A DNA stretch of 64,000 nucleotides from contig JAFLTB010000004.1 in the NCBI GenBank assembly GCA_022510605.1, forward strand, positions 1-64,000. The letters run 5' to 3'. This stretch comes from Lachnospiraceae bacterium. Lineage in GTDB: Bacteria; Bacillota; Clostridia; Lachnospirales; Lachnospiraceae. Under the pieces are notes generated by a model. It did not search any database and was not told the DNA's origin. It worked only from the letters and a program-made list of their open reading frames with translations. The translations under genes and the position numbers were made by a program. Below, one piece after another: positions 53,108 to 61,545 of this stretch (its first letter is position 1; each line of letters begins with the position of its first letter).

Positions 53108-53842
53108 GTCCACTTTGTCAGATGCCAGCTGTGACAAAACATTGGAATACGTGCCCGTCTTTGTGTAGGTTCCATTGGCTCTTGCTGCTGCATTTATAAT
53201 GTTTCCTGCCTTCTTGGCAATCTGGGCTGCCATGGAATTGTGTCCGGTAAAGAGAGTCTTCAAATCGTTGATGTCTGCACTGTTCAATTTATCTTTGTCA
53301 ATTTCCAGCTTGTTGCCTGCAGTAACGGTAATGCCCACTTTTTCCAAGAGTTTGGAAGAAGCTCCTACCTTGCCAGTCATCCACACTGCCTCGCGCAGAA
53401 TGTCCTTCGTATCGGATTCACCGGTTTTTTCTACTAATTTGTTGTAGGCATTTGCAAAATTTTCCACTGCCTTGGCAATGGCGTCTCTGTCATAATCCTC
53501 TACCTCGATTTCCTCGCCGGTCTCTTCATCCTTTTTCTTTATTTTCTTCTTTTCCCACAGGGAACTATCCATCAAAGTTTCCACGGATTTTTTCAAGTCC
53601 TCTGCATAGCCCTTTGTCAGGGTCAGGTTAGCGGAAGAATCTCCGGACTCGGATGTTTTCTGCTGAGCATAATATGCCTTCAACAGTTTTTTGTAACTGC
53701 CATTCCGAATGGCGGTGTAATCTCCCAGCACATTTCCTGCTCCGGAAGAACTGCTTCCCCCTACGGAACCAAAAAGCGCAGAATAATCTGGCGTGGAATC
53801 CCATGGGTTTGCATAATCACTAAAATTGTTAATTTCTGACAT
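53096..53842 (-). CDS. FliD-like (flagellar-cap-like) protein without flagellar context
   Basis: 248 residues. An N-terminal PWDSTPDYSALFGS and Ser/Gly-rich region precede helical segments with NAYNKLVEKTGESDTKDILREAVWM. A C-terminal part (TAGNKLEIDKDKLNSADINDLKTLF) closely resembles the end region of flagellar hook-associated FliD proteins. No flagellar gene is in the window. The start at 53842 follows GGAAGGTTGATAAC. An in-frame frame back to 53902 lacks a ribosome site. Confidence 0.55.
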   Translation of the reverse strand: MSEINNFSDYANPWDSTPDYSALFGSVGGSSSSGAGNVLGDYTAIRNGSYKKLLKAYYAQQKTSESGDSSANLTLTKGYAEDLKKSVETLMDSSLWEKKKIKKKDEETGEEIEVEDYDRDAIAKAVENFANAYNKLVEKTGESDTKDILREAVWMTGKVGASSKLLEKVGITVTAGNKLEIDKDKLNSADINDLKTLFTGHNSMAAQIAKKAGNIINAAARANGTYTKTGTYSNVLSQLASDKVDKEV

Positions 53843-53983
53843 GTTATCAACCTTCCTTTCTGTTTTTCTGCAGGTACCTGTCATACCCGCAGCTACCTCC
53901 ATGTATTTGTCTTTTAGTTCTATAAACAGCCGGCATTCCCGCCTGATAATTCAGACAGAAATTTCTGGCGTTGAACCCTGTTT

Positions 53984-55237
53984 CTACAGTAGATACTGGC
54001 AAAGCCAGTTCTCCCAAGTCTCCCCGCTGTCAATGTAGGGAATTTCCATATCCTCTGTATTTTCACAGTAATCAATATACACGGCATTTCCGCCGCCTCC
54101 TATACCGGGCACTTTATAATAACTTCCAAAACCAAGGAAAAATGCCTGGCTGGTAATATGGTTTTTCTCCAGCACCGCATTCATGGCCTGACGGTCAATA
54201 TAAATCCGGTCCGACTCAATGGTAATAGCCCTGGCAAGTCCCGGTTCCTCCATTCCGTTTATCAATAGCGCTTTTGCGGTGTCGTTATAAAGCATAAGTT
54301 CTTCCATCCGGGTATACTGCGGATAGGAGACCTGCTCTATTCCCCAAATCGTCCCAGATAATGCCAGTATGCCGGCTAAACACAAGCCAGCTGCCTGGAA
54401 TCTTTTATAAGGATTAAACTGTACTACCCGCTCCATCCGTTTTTTGATGTTCCGGTAATCTGTCTCTCCTGCCAGTGCAACAGAATTGTGCAGAGCCGCA
54501 GGAGTTGTTTCCTGTAACAGCCGCAGACTCTTTAGTAAAAGCCCGCCATACTCATATGCGGTTTGACCGCTTCTTTGTATCGTAACCCGGTCACATATAT
54601 CCTCCATATCCTGGCGAAAGTATTTTGTACAATAACCAAGCAGGAGGTTGGGCCAGAGTATTACCCGAATTATATCCCACAGCAGATACAGCCACAAATG
54701 CCCCAATCGGATATGCACCCTCTCATGGAACAGAACCGTCTGCAGTTCCTCCTCTGTCAGATTCTCACACATTGTCTCCGGTACGACAATCCGTGGCCGG
54801 AACAATCCTGTCGTAAAGGGCGATACTGACACATCGCAGACAAAAATATGGCTTCCCGCCACCTCCCTTTTTTCCAGCTTTCGGACAAATCTTCTAAGCT
54901 TCCAGCGCCGATATAAAAGAAATCCGCCAAATACCAAAACTCCCAGCATATAGATTCGCCCCAGCCAGGGGCTCCCTACACTGGCAGAGTGCCACCAGTA
55001 AAACAGGCGGACGCCCATGGGGCTCTCATAGAAAAACCGAAGCTTTCCTACAAATAATGCCGGTATCAGCAGACACCAGAGCATGCCACGGCCGAAAATC
55101 TGCTTTTTCAACAACGTCCTCCGCAAAAGCAAAATCAGCACCGTTACAAATACTGAAAGAGCAATACAGCGGCCTGCCTTCACAACAAGATACGTGGCGC
55201 AAAAATCCAGCATCTTTAATAATGCCTCTGCTGTCAT
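53984..55237 (-). CDS. blaR1: BlaR1-like M56 metallopeptidase without a beta-lactam sensor domain
   Basis: 417 residues. About three N-terminal membrane helices, the zinc site HERVH (171-175), a fourth membrane helix near 280-300 and a short extracellular tail. Full BlaR1/MecR1 proteins carry a roughly 260-residue penicillin-binding sensor, absent here, so beta-lactam sensing is unlikely. It would cut the BlaI repressor in response to another signal. Overlaps blaI by 4 nt. Confidence 0.85.
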   Translation of the reverse strand: MTAEALLKMLDFCATYLVVKAGRCIALSVFVTVLILLLRRTLLKKQIFGRGMLWCLLIPALFVGKLRFFYESPMGVRLFYWWHSASVGSPWLGRIYMLGVLVFGGFLLYRRWKLRRFVRKLEKREVAGSHIFVCDVSVSPFTTGLFRPRIVVPETMCENLTEEELQTVLFHERVHIRLGHLWLYLLWDIIRVILWPNLLLGYCTKYFRQDMEDICDRVTIQRSGQTAYEYGGLLLKSLRLLQETTPAALHNSVALAGETDYRNIKKRMERVVQFNPYKRFQAAGLCLAGILALSGTIWGIEQVSYPQYTRMEELMLYNDTAKALLINGMEEPGLARAITIESDRIYIDRQAMNAVLEKNHITSQAFFLGFGSYYKVPGIGGGGNAVYIDYCENTEDMEIPYIDSGETWENWLCQYLL

Positions 55238-55635
55238 TGGCGCTCACTTCCCCTGCTCTGTTCAAGGATTGCCTCCAGTTCCTCAATCTGCTCATCTGTC
55301 AACGGCCCGCTCTGAAGCAGTGCCGCCAGCGCATTGGCTGGATTTCCGGAAAAATAACTGTCAACAAATTTCCGACTTTTCTCCCGCAGACACTCCTCTT
55401 TGGACTTTACTGTAAAATAATGATAAATCCTGGCGTCCTTCTTGTCAATGGTATAATCAATAATCTCTTTCTTATACAGACGGTTCATCAGTACCCGGAC
55501 GGTCTTGGCCGACATTTTCCGACTTCTCTGCACCCGCTTAATAACCTCAATAGAGGTCAGGGGAACACTGCTTTCCCAGAGCACTTCCATTACCAGCCAT
55601 TCGCTTTCGCTGGGCATTCTTTCGTCTTTACTCAT
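55234..55635 (-). CDS. blaI: BlaI/MecI/CopY-type repressor
   Basis: 133 residues. N-terminal winged helix (SEWLVMEVLWESS, SAKTVRVLMNRLYKKEII) and a C-terminal dimerisation helix pair. It represses target promoters until BlaR1 cleaves it. The upstream region has a GTTATCC...GGATAAC dyad flanking its start and a CCGATATA motif, plausible autoregulatory sites. Confidence 0.9.
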   Translation of the reverse strand: MSKDERMPSESEWLVMEVLWESSVPLTSIEVIKRVQRSRKMSAKTVRVLMNRLYKKEIIDYTIDKKDARIYHYFTVKSKEECLREKSRKFVDSYFSGNPANALAALLQSGPLTDEQIEELEAILEQSRGSERQ

Positions 55636-55669
55636 CGGGTTATCCTCCGATTTTTCATATCTTATATTA

Positions 55670-55677
55670 TATATCGG
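55670..55677 (-). promoter_or_regulatory. Shared CCGATATA motif upstream of blaI
   Basis: CCGATATA on the minus strand, 35 nt upstream of the blaI start, followed by TAATATAAG. Part of the larger dyad GTTATCC(GA).../...(TC)GGATAAC. Confidence 0.5.
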
Positions 55678-55716
55678 ATAACATTTGTTGTTTGTTTAGC
55701 AGTAATTTCAATTTTT

Positions 55717-56418
55717 TTACAACCGCACATCTACCGGTGTATATTCCGTTTTCCCGTCCGTCTCCTCATTCTCAGCCGCTTTTTGCAAATCCGATTCATC
55801 CTCGTCTGGAGAAGAATTTACCTCTGACATCTGCTTTCCGGCCTGGACAAGGTTCTTTATCTGGGTGCCCCCGGCGTCCACAGCCCTCTGCTCCATATCC
55901 GCTAACGCCTTTTCCTTGTCCTCCATATCGGCGCCCCGGCTCTTATCCTGGGCAATTTCCGATTTCAGGATACGGGCCTGGCCCTCCAGTCTGCCCTTCA
56001 CCTGACCCTGCACCTGGGCCCGGTCCATGGCCGTGTCAGCGGAAATCATAGCCTGCATGCCCTCTTCTGATATTCCTATAGAAACACCTTTATCGTCATT
56101 TGCGCTTTTGTCCGTCCGTTTACCACCCAGCATATCCTCCATGGAGGTTCCTTTTGCCTGCTGGCTCTCCCGGCGCATTTCTATCTGGTATGCCCGCAGC
56201 TGGTTTTCCAAATCCGTTATCTGCTGGTTGATTTCCTTGCGCCTTTCCATTTTCTGCTCCATGCTTAAATTTTTATCCGAAGATACTTCCTGCAGTTTCT
56301 TCTGGGCCGCAGCAATCTGTCTCTCAAGGCTTCTTGTGGTGGCATCCCCGCCGCCAAAGCCTCCTACACCCCCAGAAGTGTTTGAATCGGCCATTCCGGC
56401 CCCCTGTATTTTCATCAT
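55717..56418 (-). CDS. FlxA-like coiled-coil protein
   Basis: 233 residues. Gly-rich N-terminus (GGVGGFGGGD), a coiled-coil with LERQIAAAQKKLQEVSSDKNLS and QQITDLENQLRAYQIE (the FlxA-family pattern), then an acidic tail. FlxA was named in flagellar contexts but the family occurs without flagella. ATG at 56418 or 56415 follows AAGGGGTCC. Its promoter bears LytTR-type direct repeats. Confidence 0.65.
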   Translation of the reverse strand: MMKIQGAGMADSNTSGGVGGFGGGDATTRSLERQIAAAQKKLQEVSSDKNLSMEQKMERRKEINQQITDLENQLRAYQIEMRRESQQAKGTSMEDMLGGKRTDKSANDDKGVSIGISEEGMQAMISADTAMDRAQVQGQVKGRLEGQARILKSEIAQDKSRGADMEDKEKALADMEQRAVDAGGTQIKNLVQAGKQMSEVNSSPDEDESDLQKAAENEETDGKTEYTPVDVRL

Positions 56419-56454
56419 TGTATCGGACCCCTTTCCTGATAAGTTTGTATAGCC

Positions 56455-56462
56455 TATATCGG
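56455..56462 (-). promoter_or_regulatory. Shared CCGATATA motif upstream of the FlxA-like gene
   Basis: CCGATATA on the minus strand, 37 nt upstream of the start codon, just downstream of the direct repeats at 56470-56520, followed by GGCTATAC. Confidence 0.5.
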
Positions 56463-56469
56463 GCGGAAA

Positions 56470-56520
56470 TAAGGCGAACCAAAGGGAAATGTTGCGAACC
56501 GACGGATTTTTGTTGCGAAA
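56470..56520 (-). promoter_or_regulatory. LytTR-type direct repeats upstream of the FlxA-like gene
   Basis: Plus-strand units TAAGGCGAAC (56470-56479), TGTTGCGAAC (56490-56499) and TGTTGCGAAA (56511-56520) recur every 20-21 bp, two helical turns. LytTR proteins bind such in-phase direct repeats. A matching pair lies upstream of the LytTR regulator gene at 58746-58776. Confidence 0.65.
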
Positions 56521-57897
56521 TCATGCCAGCATCAATAATACTGTCAGCCCAAAGTGCCCATCGCCATATGTGATGTCCACTGTCCCATGATATTTTTCTG
56601 CCACCCTCTGAATATTGGAAAGGCCGATTCCATGTCCTTCCTCCGGCTTGGTGGTAACCGGCAGTCCCCGCTCCCTATCCCATACTATGCTCCCGTCAAA
56701 GGTATTGTCAATCTCTATCAGATACGCCTTTTTCCTGCAATGAGAGACAAGGGAAATTACAGGGCTTTCGTATGCTCTCGATGCCTCAATGGCGTTATCC
56801 AGTGCATTGTTCAAAATTACGCTGATATCGAAGGCATTGACCTCTGTATGCTCTGGATAATAAAACTGGCACTGGAAGGAAATACCATATCCTTCTGCCA
56901 GTCGTTTCTTTTCCCGCAAAATAACATCTGCCACCGGGTTTCCGCTATGGAGCCCGGACGGCACCTCCTGACTCTTGTTTTGCAGTTCCGCTACATATCG
57001 GCCGGCCTCCTCATAGGCCCCTTTTTCATACAATCCCTCCAGTGCCATAAGGTGGTTTTTCATGTCGTGTTTCATACTGCGCATATCGTCATAAAAGGTT
57101 TCCACCTCCCGGATATGCCGCTTCATTTCCTCTATCTGTCCCTGCAGTTGTTCTGCCTGCTTCTGCTCTCTAATACCGGCTTTCATTTTCTGAAACACCG
57201 CCGTCATAACCAAAATAGCAGCCGCCGAGGCCACACAGTACAATACCATCAGCCACTGATAACCGCCATACCAATCATAGGAACTCTGTCCCGTGGCACT
57301 CTCATAGGCCTCGCTGTTATATAGTAATAATTGATAACAGAGCACCACCGACAGGCAGGGACAGAGCATGATAACCAGCTCCCCCTTGGACATGCGGGCT
57401 CTTTTATCGATATACACCCGATGGAACATCCCCACGGTAAAATCCAGACAAACCATACATATAAGATTTTCTGCCAGAAAAACGCCCATCAGCTTCCACC
57501 AGTCAATCCAACGGTCCCCGGTGGTGTAGGGAAGTAAAAACACATAGTGGTATAAATTAGCGGACAGGCAGGAGGCTATTTTTGCAATCAGCCAGCGAAA
57601 GGAGAAAAATACCGCCGCCAGATACATTTTCTGCCAGATATTTTCACGCTCCAGCCCATGCATGAGAAAAAAGGCTGCCAGACATCCCAGACCGTAAGCC
57701 AAAAATCCGCTGATAACATATGAAATGACATACAATAGAAGGATGGTAAGATAATACACTCCCCCCACCATCCTGGCATGGCGTTTTTCACGCAAAAAGG
57801 GCCTGATAAAATAAACAAACAGCATACTGATGACGACTTGCATCATTAGTATGCTTCCATAGGTGCCCGCCGCATAATACAGTTCAGGATTTTCCAT
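56521..57897 (-). CDS. GHKL sensor histidine kinase
   Basis: 458 residues. About six membrane helices, a coiled-coil linker, H-box MKHDMKNHL (H277), N-box LNNALDNAIEA and G-box GIGLSN. It pairs with the LytTR regulator encoded just upstream (14-nt overlap). Its sensing region differs from the agr kinase at 48478, so it likely detects another signal. Confidence 0.9.
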   Translation of the reverse strand: MENPELYYAAGTYGSILMMQVVISMLFVYFIRPFLREKRHARMVGGVYYLTILLLYVISYVISGFLAYGLGCLAAFFLMHGLERENIWQKMYLAAVFFSFRWLIAKIASCLSANLYHYVFLLPYTTGDRWIDWWKLMGVFLAENLICMVCLDFTVGMFHRVYIDKRARMSKGELVIMLCPCLSVVLCYQLLLYNSEAYESATGQSSYDWYGGYQWLMVLYCVASAAAILVMTAVFQKMKAGIREQKQAEQLQGQIEEMKRHIREVETFYDDMRSMKHDMKNHLMALEGLYEKGAYEEAGRYVAELQNKSQEVPSGLHSGNPVADVILREKKRLAEGYGISFQCQFYYPEHTEVNAFDISVILNNALDNAIEASRAYESPVISLVSHCRKKAYLIEIDNTFDGSIVWDRERGLPVTTKPEEGHGIGLSNIQRVAEKYHGTVDITYGDGHFGLTVLLMLA

Positions 57898-58618
57898 CTC
57901 CTGCTTCCTCCTCCCGGATATACCTCAGATACTGCCGGACAAATTCTGCATACTTCTGTCTGGCAATGGGTACGAAAGCGCCGTTTTCCAGCCAGAGCGC
58001 AGCTGAATCGTATTTATCAATATATTGAAGATTTACCAGATAGGAGCGGTGCACCCTGAAAAATCCAGAACCGGCCAGTTTCTCCAGGGCAGACAACTTC
58101 CCATAGTATTCTGTATCCGAATTTTTTCGGTGAAGCATTACCTTCCGGTTAAATACCTCTGCATAGACAATATCCTCCCAGTTGACCCGGATGTGCTCAC
58201 TGCCGCTCTTAACCAGCAGACAATGAGATTTCCTCTGTGCTTCTTCCGATGGCTCCTTTGCCGCGGACAACCGGCTCTTCGCCATGGCCAGCACCTCCCG
58301 GAATTTTTCCATGGAAAGTGGTTTTACCAGATAGTGAAAGGCCCCCACGTCAAAGGATTGGAAGACATATTCCTCCAGGGCGGTAATAAATATAAGAAGT
58401 CCCTCCGGGTTTTTCCGGCGCAGTTCCCTGGCCGTCTCTATTCCATTTTTCCCCGGCATCTGAATATCCAGAAAGAGCAGTTCAAAGCCCTCTTCTTCCC
58501 GCAATAATTCCTCCCCCGAGGGAAAGGAAAGAATCTCCGCTGTGGGAAACTGCTCTCCCACCTTCCCTGCAATAAAGTCTCGTATTTCCTTTTCATCATC
58601 GCAGATTGCAATCCTCAT
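57884..58618 (-). CDS. LytTR response regulator
   Basis: 244 residues. Receiver with AICDDEKE and phospho-acceptor D in FLDIQMPGKNG, then a LytTR domain with FRVHRSYLVNLQYI. The start at 58618 follows GCGAGGGAAAAT. An upstream in-frame ATG at 58699 lacks a ribosome site, so roughly 90 nt of leader probably precede the gene. Direct repeats at 58746-58776 suggest autoregulation. Confidence 0.9.
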   Translation of the reverse strand: MRIAICDDEKEIRDFIAGKVGEQFPTAEILSFPSGEELLREEEGFELLFLDIQMPGKNGIETARELRRKNPEGLLIFITALEEYVFQSFDVGAFHYLVKPLSMEKFREVLAMAKSRLSAAKEPSEEAQRKSHCLLVKSGSEHIRVNWEDIVYAEVFNRKVMLHRKNSDTEYYGKLSALEKLAGSGFFRVHRSYLVNLQYIDKYDSAALWLENGAFVPIARQKYAEFVRQYLRYIREEEAGDGKS

Positions 58619-58708
58619 ATTTTCCCTCGCTTCCAGCATAACGATGCCAATTTGCTGTCTCCACCATGCCGCCGGATGGCGCAAACGGTAAACCTCCATT
58701 TTTCGTCT

Positions 58709-58718
58709 ATTATATCGG
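58709..58718 (-). promoter_or_regulatory. -10 and shared CCGATATA motif upstream of the LytTR regulator
   Basis: CCGATATAAT on the minus strand combines the shared octamer (58711-58718) with a consensus TATAAT (58709-58714), implying that the octamer overlaps a -10 element. Confidence 0.55.
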
Positions 58719-58745
58719 AATCCGAAAAAATAAGCGACAGGAAAA

Positions 58746-58776
58746 TGTTGTAAACGGGAGGGTTTTTGATGTGAGT
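58746..58776 (-). promoter_or_regulatory. LytTR-type direct repeats upstream of the LytTR regulator
   Basis: TGTTGTAAAC (58746-58755) and TGATGTGAGT (58767-58776) are 21 bp apart. With the intervening GGGAGGGTTTTT they align with the FlxA-gene site over about 35 bp. Confidence 0.55.
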
Positions 58777-58780
58777 GGTG

Positions 58781-60514
58781 TTACATCGGTTTATTCACTT
58801 CATATAAATGGCGGTAAACGCCATCCTTTGCCATAAGCTCTTCATGGGTGCCGCTTTCCGCAATTCCCTCTTCCGTCAGCACAAGTATTTTTTCTGCATT
58901 ATAAATGGTGGACAGGCGGTGTGCAATAACAAAGGTCGTCCGGTTTTTGGCCAGCTTCTCCAGTGACTCCTGTACTACCTTTTCACTTTCATTATCCAGC
59001 GCCGAGGTTGCTTCATCAAAAATCAGAATCGGAGGATTTTTGAGGAATACTCTGGCAATGGAAAGCCGCTGCTTTTGTCCCCCGGATAATTTAATTCCCC
59101 GCTGTCCAATGTCGGTTTCATAACCATTTGGTAAGGACATGATAAACTCATGGGCATTGGCGTTTTTCGCCGCCTGAATAATTTCCTCCCTGTCGGCGTC
59201 CGGTCTGCCATAGCGGATGTTGTCATAAATCGTCCCCACAAAAAGATAAACGTCCTGCTGCACAATTCCTATATGGTCTCTCAGGCTTTTGAGCTTAATA
59301 TCCCGAATGTCCTTTCCATCAATGCGGATGCTCCCCCCTGTCACTTCATAAAAGCGGGGGATGAGACTGCACAGCGTACTTTTGCCAGCGCCAGAGCTTC
59401 CCACCAGCGCCATATATGAGCCGGCCGTTACCGATAGATTTACGTGATTGAGTACCATCTCCTCGTTATCCTGATAGTGAAACGCCACATTTTCAAACTC
59501 TATATCGCCCTTTACACTATGGATTTCCACCGCCCCCGGCCTGTCCTCTATATCAGGCTGGATATTGAGAATTTCCATAAACCTCTCAAATCCCGTATAT
59601 CCATTCTGGAACTGTTCGGTAAAGTCAACCAATGTCCTTATGGGCTCGGTAAAAATATTGATGTAGAGCAAAAATGTCACCAAATCTGTTACATTTACAA
59701 CTCCCATTGTGATAAGGACAGAACCCGCCACTAATACCACAATCTGAATCAGCATTGTAAAGGCTCCCAGTCCTGCCTGATAACCCCCCATATAGAGATA
59801 ACTGTCTTTTTTCGCCCGGAGAAAACCATCGTTTCCCTGACGAAATTTCTTTTTCTCAATATGCTCGTTGGCAAAGGACTTAACCACCCGGATACCCGAC
59901 AGGTTATCCTCAATCTGTGCGTTAATCTCTGCAATCTGCTCCCGGTTCCGCCGAAAGGCCCGCTTCATCTTTTTATTAAAAATGTAAGCATAGCCAAACA
60001 TAACCGGCACCAGCGCAAAGGCCGCCAGCGTCAGCCAGGGACTAATCATCATAAGAATGATAAAGGCACCAATTATTTTGATAATGGAAATCACCAGATT
60101 TTCCGGGCCATGGTGCAAAAGCTCCGTAATATCAAATAAATCCGAAGTAATCCGGGACATAAGCTGTCCCACCTTCTGGTCATCATAGAAAGAAAAGGAC
60201 AGCTTCTGATAGTGGGCAAAAATTTCTGCCCGCATGTCGTATTCCATCCTTGCTCCCATAACATGTCCATAATTTGATATAAAAAATTTGCAGTAGCACT
60301 CCACTGCCACCAGCCCCACCATAATGGCGCCAAGAATACAGATGGTATGTAACGCCTCTTCCATTGGCCGGTAAATGACATCCTGGGTAATATACCGAAC
60401 CAGAATCGGCACTACCAGCACCGTACCTGCCTCCAAAAGGGCAAAAAACATATCGGCAAAAAATACCTTTTTGTACGGTTTGTAATAACTCACCATTTTT
60501 TTCAAATTATTCAC
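58781..60514 (-). CDS. ABC exporter half-transporter (MsbA/LmrA type)
   Basis: 577 residues. Six membrane helices, then an ATPase with GSSGAGKST, signature LSGGQKQR and FDEATSALD. GTG start at 60514, preceded by GGAGGTGCAC. It functions as a homodimer or heterodimer exporting lipids, drugs or peptides. It overlaps the acetyltransferase gene by 8 nt, consistent with a resistance or export pair. Confidence 0.9.
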   Translation of the reverse strand: MNNLKKMVSYYKPYKKVFFADMFFALLEAGTVLVVPILVRYITQDVIYRPMEEALHTICILGAIMVGLVAVECYCKFFISNYGHVMGARMEYDMRAEIFAHYQKLSFSFYDDQKVGQLMSRITSDLFDITELLHHGPENLVISIIKIIGAFIILMMISPWLTLAAFALVPVMFGYAYIFNKKMKRAFRRNREQIAEINAQIEDNLSGIRVVKSFANEHIEKKKFRQGNDGFLRAKKDSYLYMGGYQAGLGAFTMLIQIVVLVAGSVLITMGVVNVTDLVTFLLYINIFTEPIRTLVDFTEQFQNGYTGFERFMEILNIQPDIEDRPGAVEIHSVKGDIEFENVAFHYQDNEEMVLNHVNLSVTAGSYMALVGSSGAGKSTLCSLIPRFYEVTGGSIRIDGKDIRDIKLKSLRDHIGIVQQDVYLFVGTIYDNIRYGRPDADREEIIQAAKNANAHEFIMSLPNGYETDIGQRGIKLSGGQKQRLSIARVFLKNPPILIFDEATSALDNESEKVVQESLEKLAKNRTTFVIAHRLSTIYNAEKILVLTEEGIAESGTHEELMAKDGVYRHLYEVNKPM

Positions 60515-60959
60515 CGTGCACCTCCATTTTTTTCGTAAAACAAATCACCCGGTTTGCCTCGGCAAATCCTGCCTTCATATGAAATTGATAACTGCCTGTA
60601 TTATCTAATTCACAGTCACTGGCAAATTCTACACAGCCCTTTGACTGCGCCCATTTCTCACATTCCCACAAAAGTTTTTTTGCGTGGCCTGCTCTGCGAT
60701 AGCCCTCTTTTACGAATATCCCTTCCAAATATCCCACTGGACTGGTCTTTGTGCCCTCTACATAATCCTGGCGTAGTTGACACTGGGCAAAACCAATGGG
60801 CTGCTCTCCTTCCTCAAAACACAGAAAAAAAGCTGCATCCCCTCCCTGCATTGTATTCTGAAAGTCCTCTGCCAGCTCATCTATATGGGAATCTTTCCAC
60901 ATAAGTACAGCCAGACCGGCAAGTGTTTTTATATCTTCCTTCCCCGCTCTGCGAATCAT
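60507..60959 (-). CDS. GNAT acetyltransferase similar to AAC(6')-type aminoglycoside acetyltransferases
   Basis: 150 residues. VEGTKTSPVGYLEGIFV, YRRAGHAKKLL (acetyl-CoA loop), FASDCELDN and a C-terminal CFTKKM are shared with AAC(6')-I enzymes that acetylate aminoglycosides. Aminoglycoside activity is inferred, not proven; chromosomal homologues may have other substrates. First gene of a pair with the ABC exporter. Confidence 0.8.
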   Translation of the reverse strand: MIRRAGKEDIKTLAGLAVLMWKDSHIDELAEDFQNTMQGGDAAFFLCFEEGEQPIGFAQCQLRQDYVEGTKTSPVGYLEGIFVKEGYRRAGHAKKLLWECEKWAQSKGCVEFASDCELDNTGSYQFHMKAGFAEANRVICFTKKMEVHGE

Positions 60960-61040
60960 TTTATCTCTCCTTCGTATGCTGTTCTTTTACATCCAGACCA
61001 TTGTATCATACATCAGATTTTTTTGAAAAGGCAGCTGATT

Positions 61041-61532
61041 TCAAAATTCCCTCAATTCCTCAAATACCACTCCCTGCTCTGTGGCAATCCCGCCATACAG
61101 ACAGTCCGTATTCTGCCCTGTCTCCAGATAATGCTTTATCACATATTCTGCTGTAAATGGCATGTCCAGTTCCATGGCCTGGGATTTTTCTACCCATCGA
61201 AGTTTCCCTTCGTTGCTGGTAATCTCCTTTGCCATGTCTTTTATTTTTGCAAAAAAATAGTAGTTCTGGCGGATTTCCTGATTTTTCAGGCGCAGCGTAA
61301 TATAGCGCAGTGTCAGGTTTTCCAGGTCGTCTTCCTTCAGACCGGTTTCCTCATACAGTTCCCGGAGCACACAGGCTCTGGCATCGTTGAGTTCTTCCTT
61401 TTCAAAATGTCCGCCGGCCGAACCGGTATAACTGTCCGCCACCACCCGGGAGCCAATGCGGTAAAGAAACAGCATTTTTGAGTCCGTGTATAGGTAAAGA
61501 GATGCCATGTTGCGTAGTTTGCCCTGTGACAT
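61041..61532 (-). CDS. Nudix hydrolase, 8-oxo-dGTP-diphosphatase-like
   Basis: 163 residues. Nudix-type GGHFEKEELND and RELYEETGL are present, with spacing looser than the strict consensus, typical of MutT-like proteins that also carry a GGH loop. It may cleanse oxidised nucleotides. The start at 61532 follows AGGAGGCAAACT. It follows rloB by 13 nt but is probably not part of the RloAB function. Confidence 0.8.
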   Translation of the reverse strand: MSQGKLRNMASLYLYTDSKMLFLYRIGSRVVADSYTGSAGGHFEKEELNDARACVLRELYEETGLKEDDLENLTLRYITLRLKNQEIRQNYYFFAKIKDMAKEITSNEGKLRWVEKSQAMELDMPFTAEYVIKHYLETGQNTDCLYGGIATEQGVVFEELREF

Positions 61533-61545
61533 AGTTTGCCTCCTG

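Noticed and set aside
53847-53936. 29-residue frame starting at 53936, just before the FliD-like gene
   Set aside because: The start codon is almost on top of the only possible ribosome site, and the same bases better explain the leader of the FliD-like gene at 53842. No support for expression.
53984-55635. BlaI/BlaR1 as a beta-lactam resistance regulator
   Set aside because: No penicillin-binding sensor in BlaR1 and no beta-lactamase gene in the window.
53096-56418. FliD-like and FlxA-like proteins as evidence of a flagellar gene cluster
   Set aside because: No flagellin, hook, basal body or motor gene is nearby; the resemblance covers limited regions only.
60507-60959. Calling the GNAT protein a confirmed aminoglycoside resistance enzyme
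   Set aside because: Motif resemblance alone cannot fix the substrate; many chromosomal relatives have other roles.
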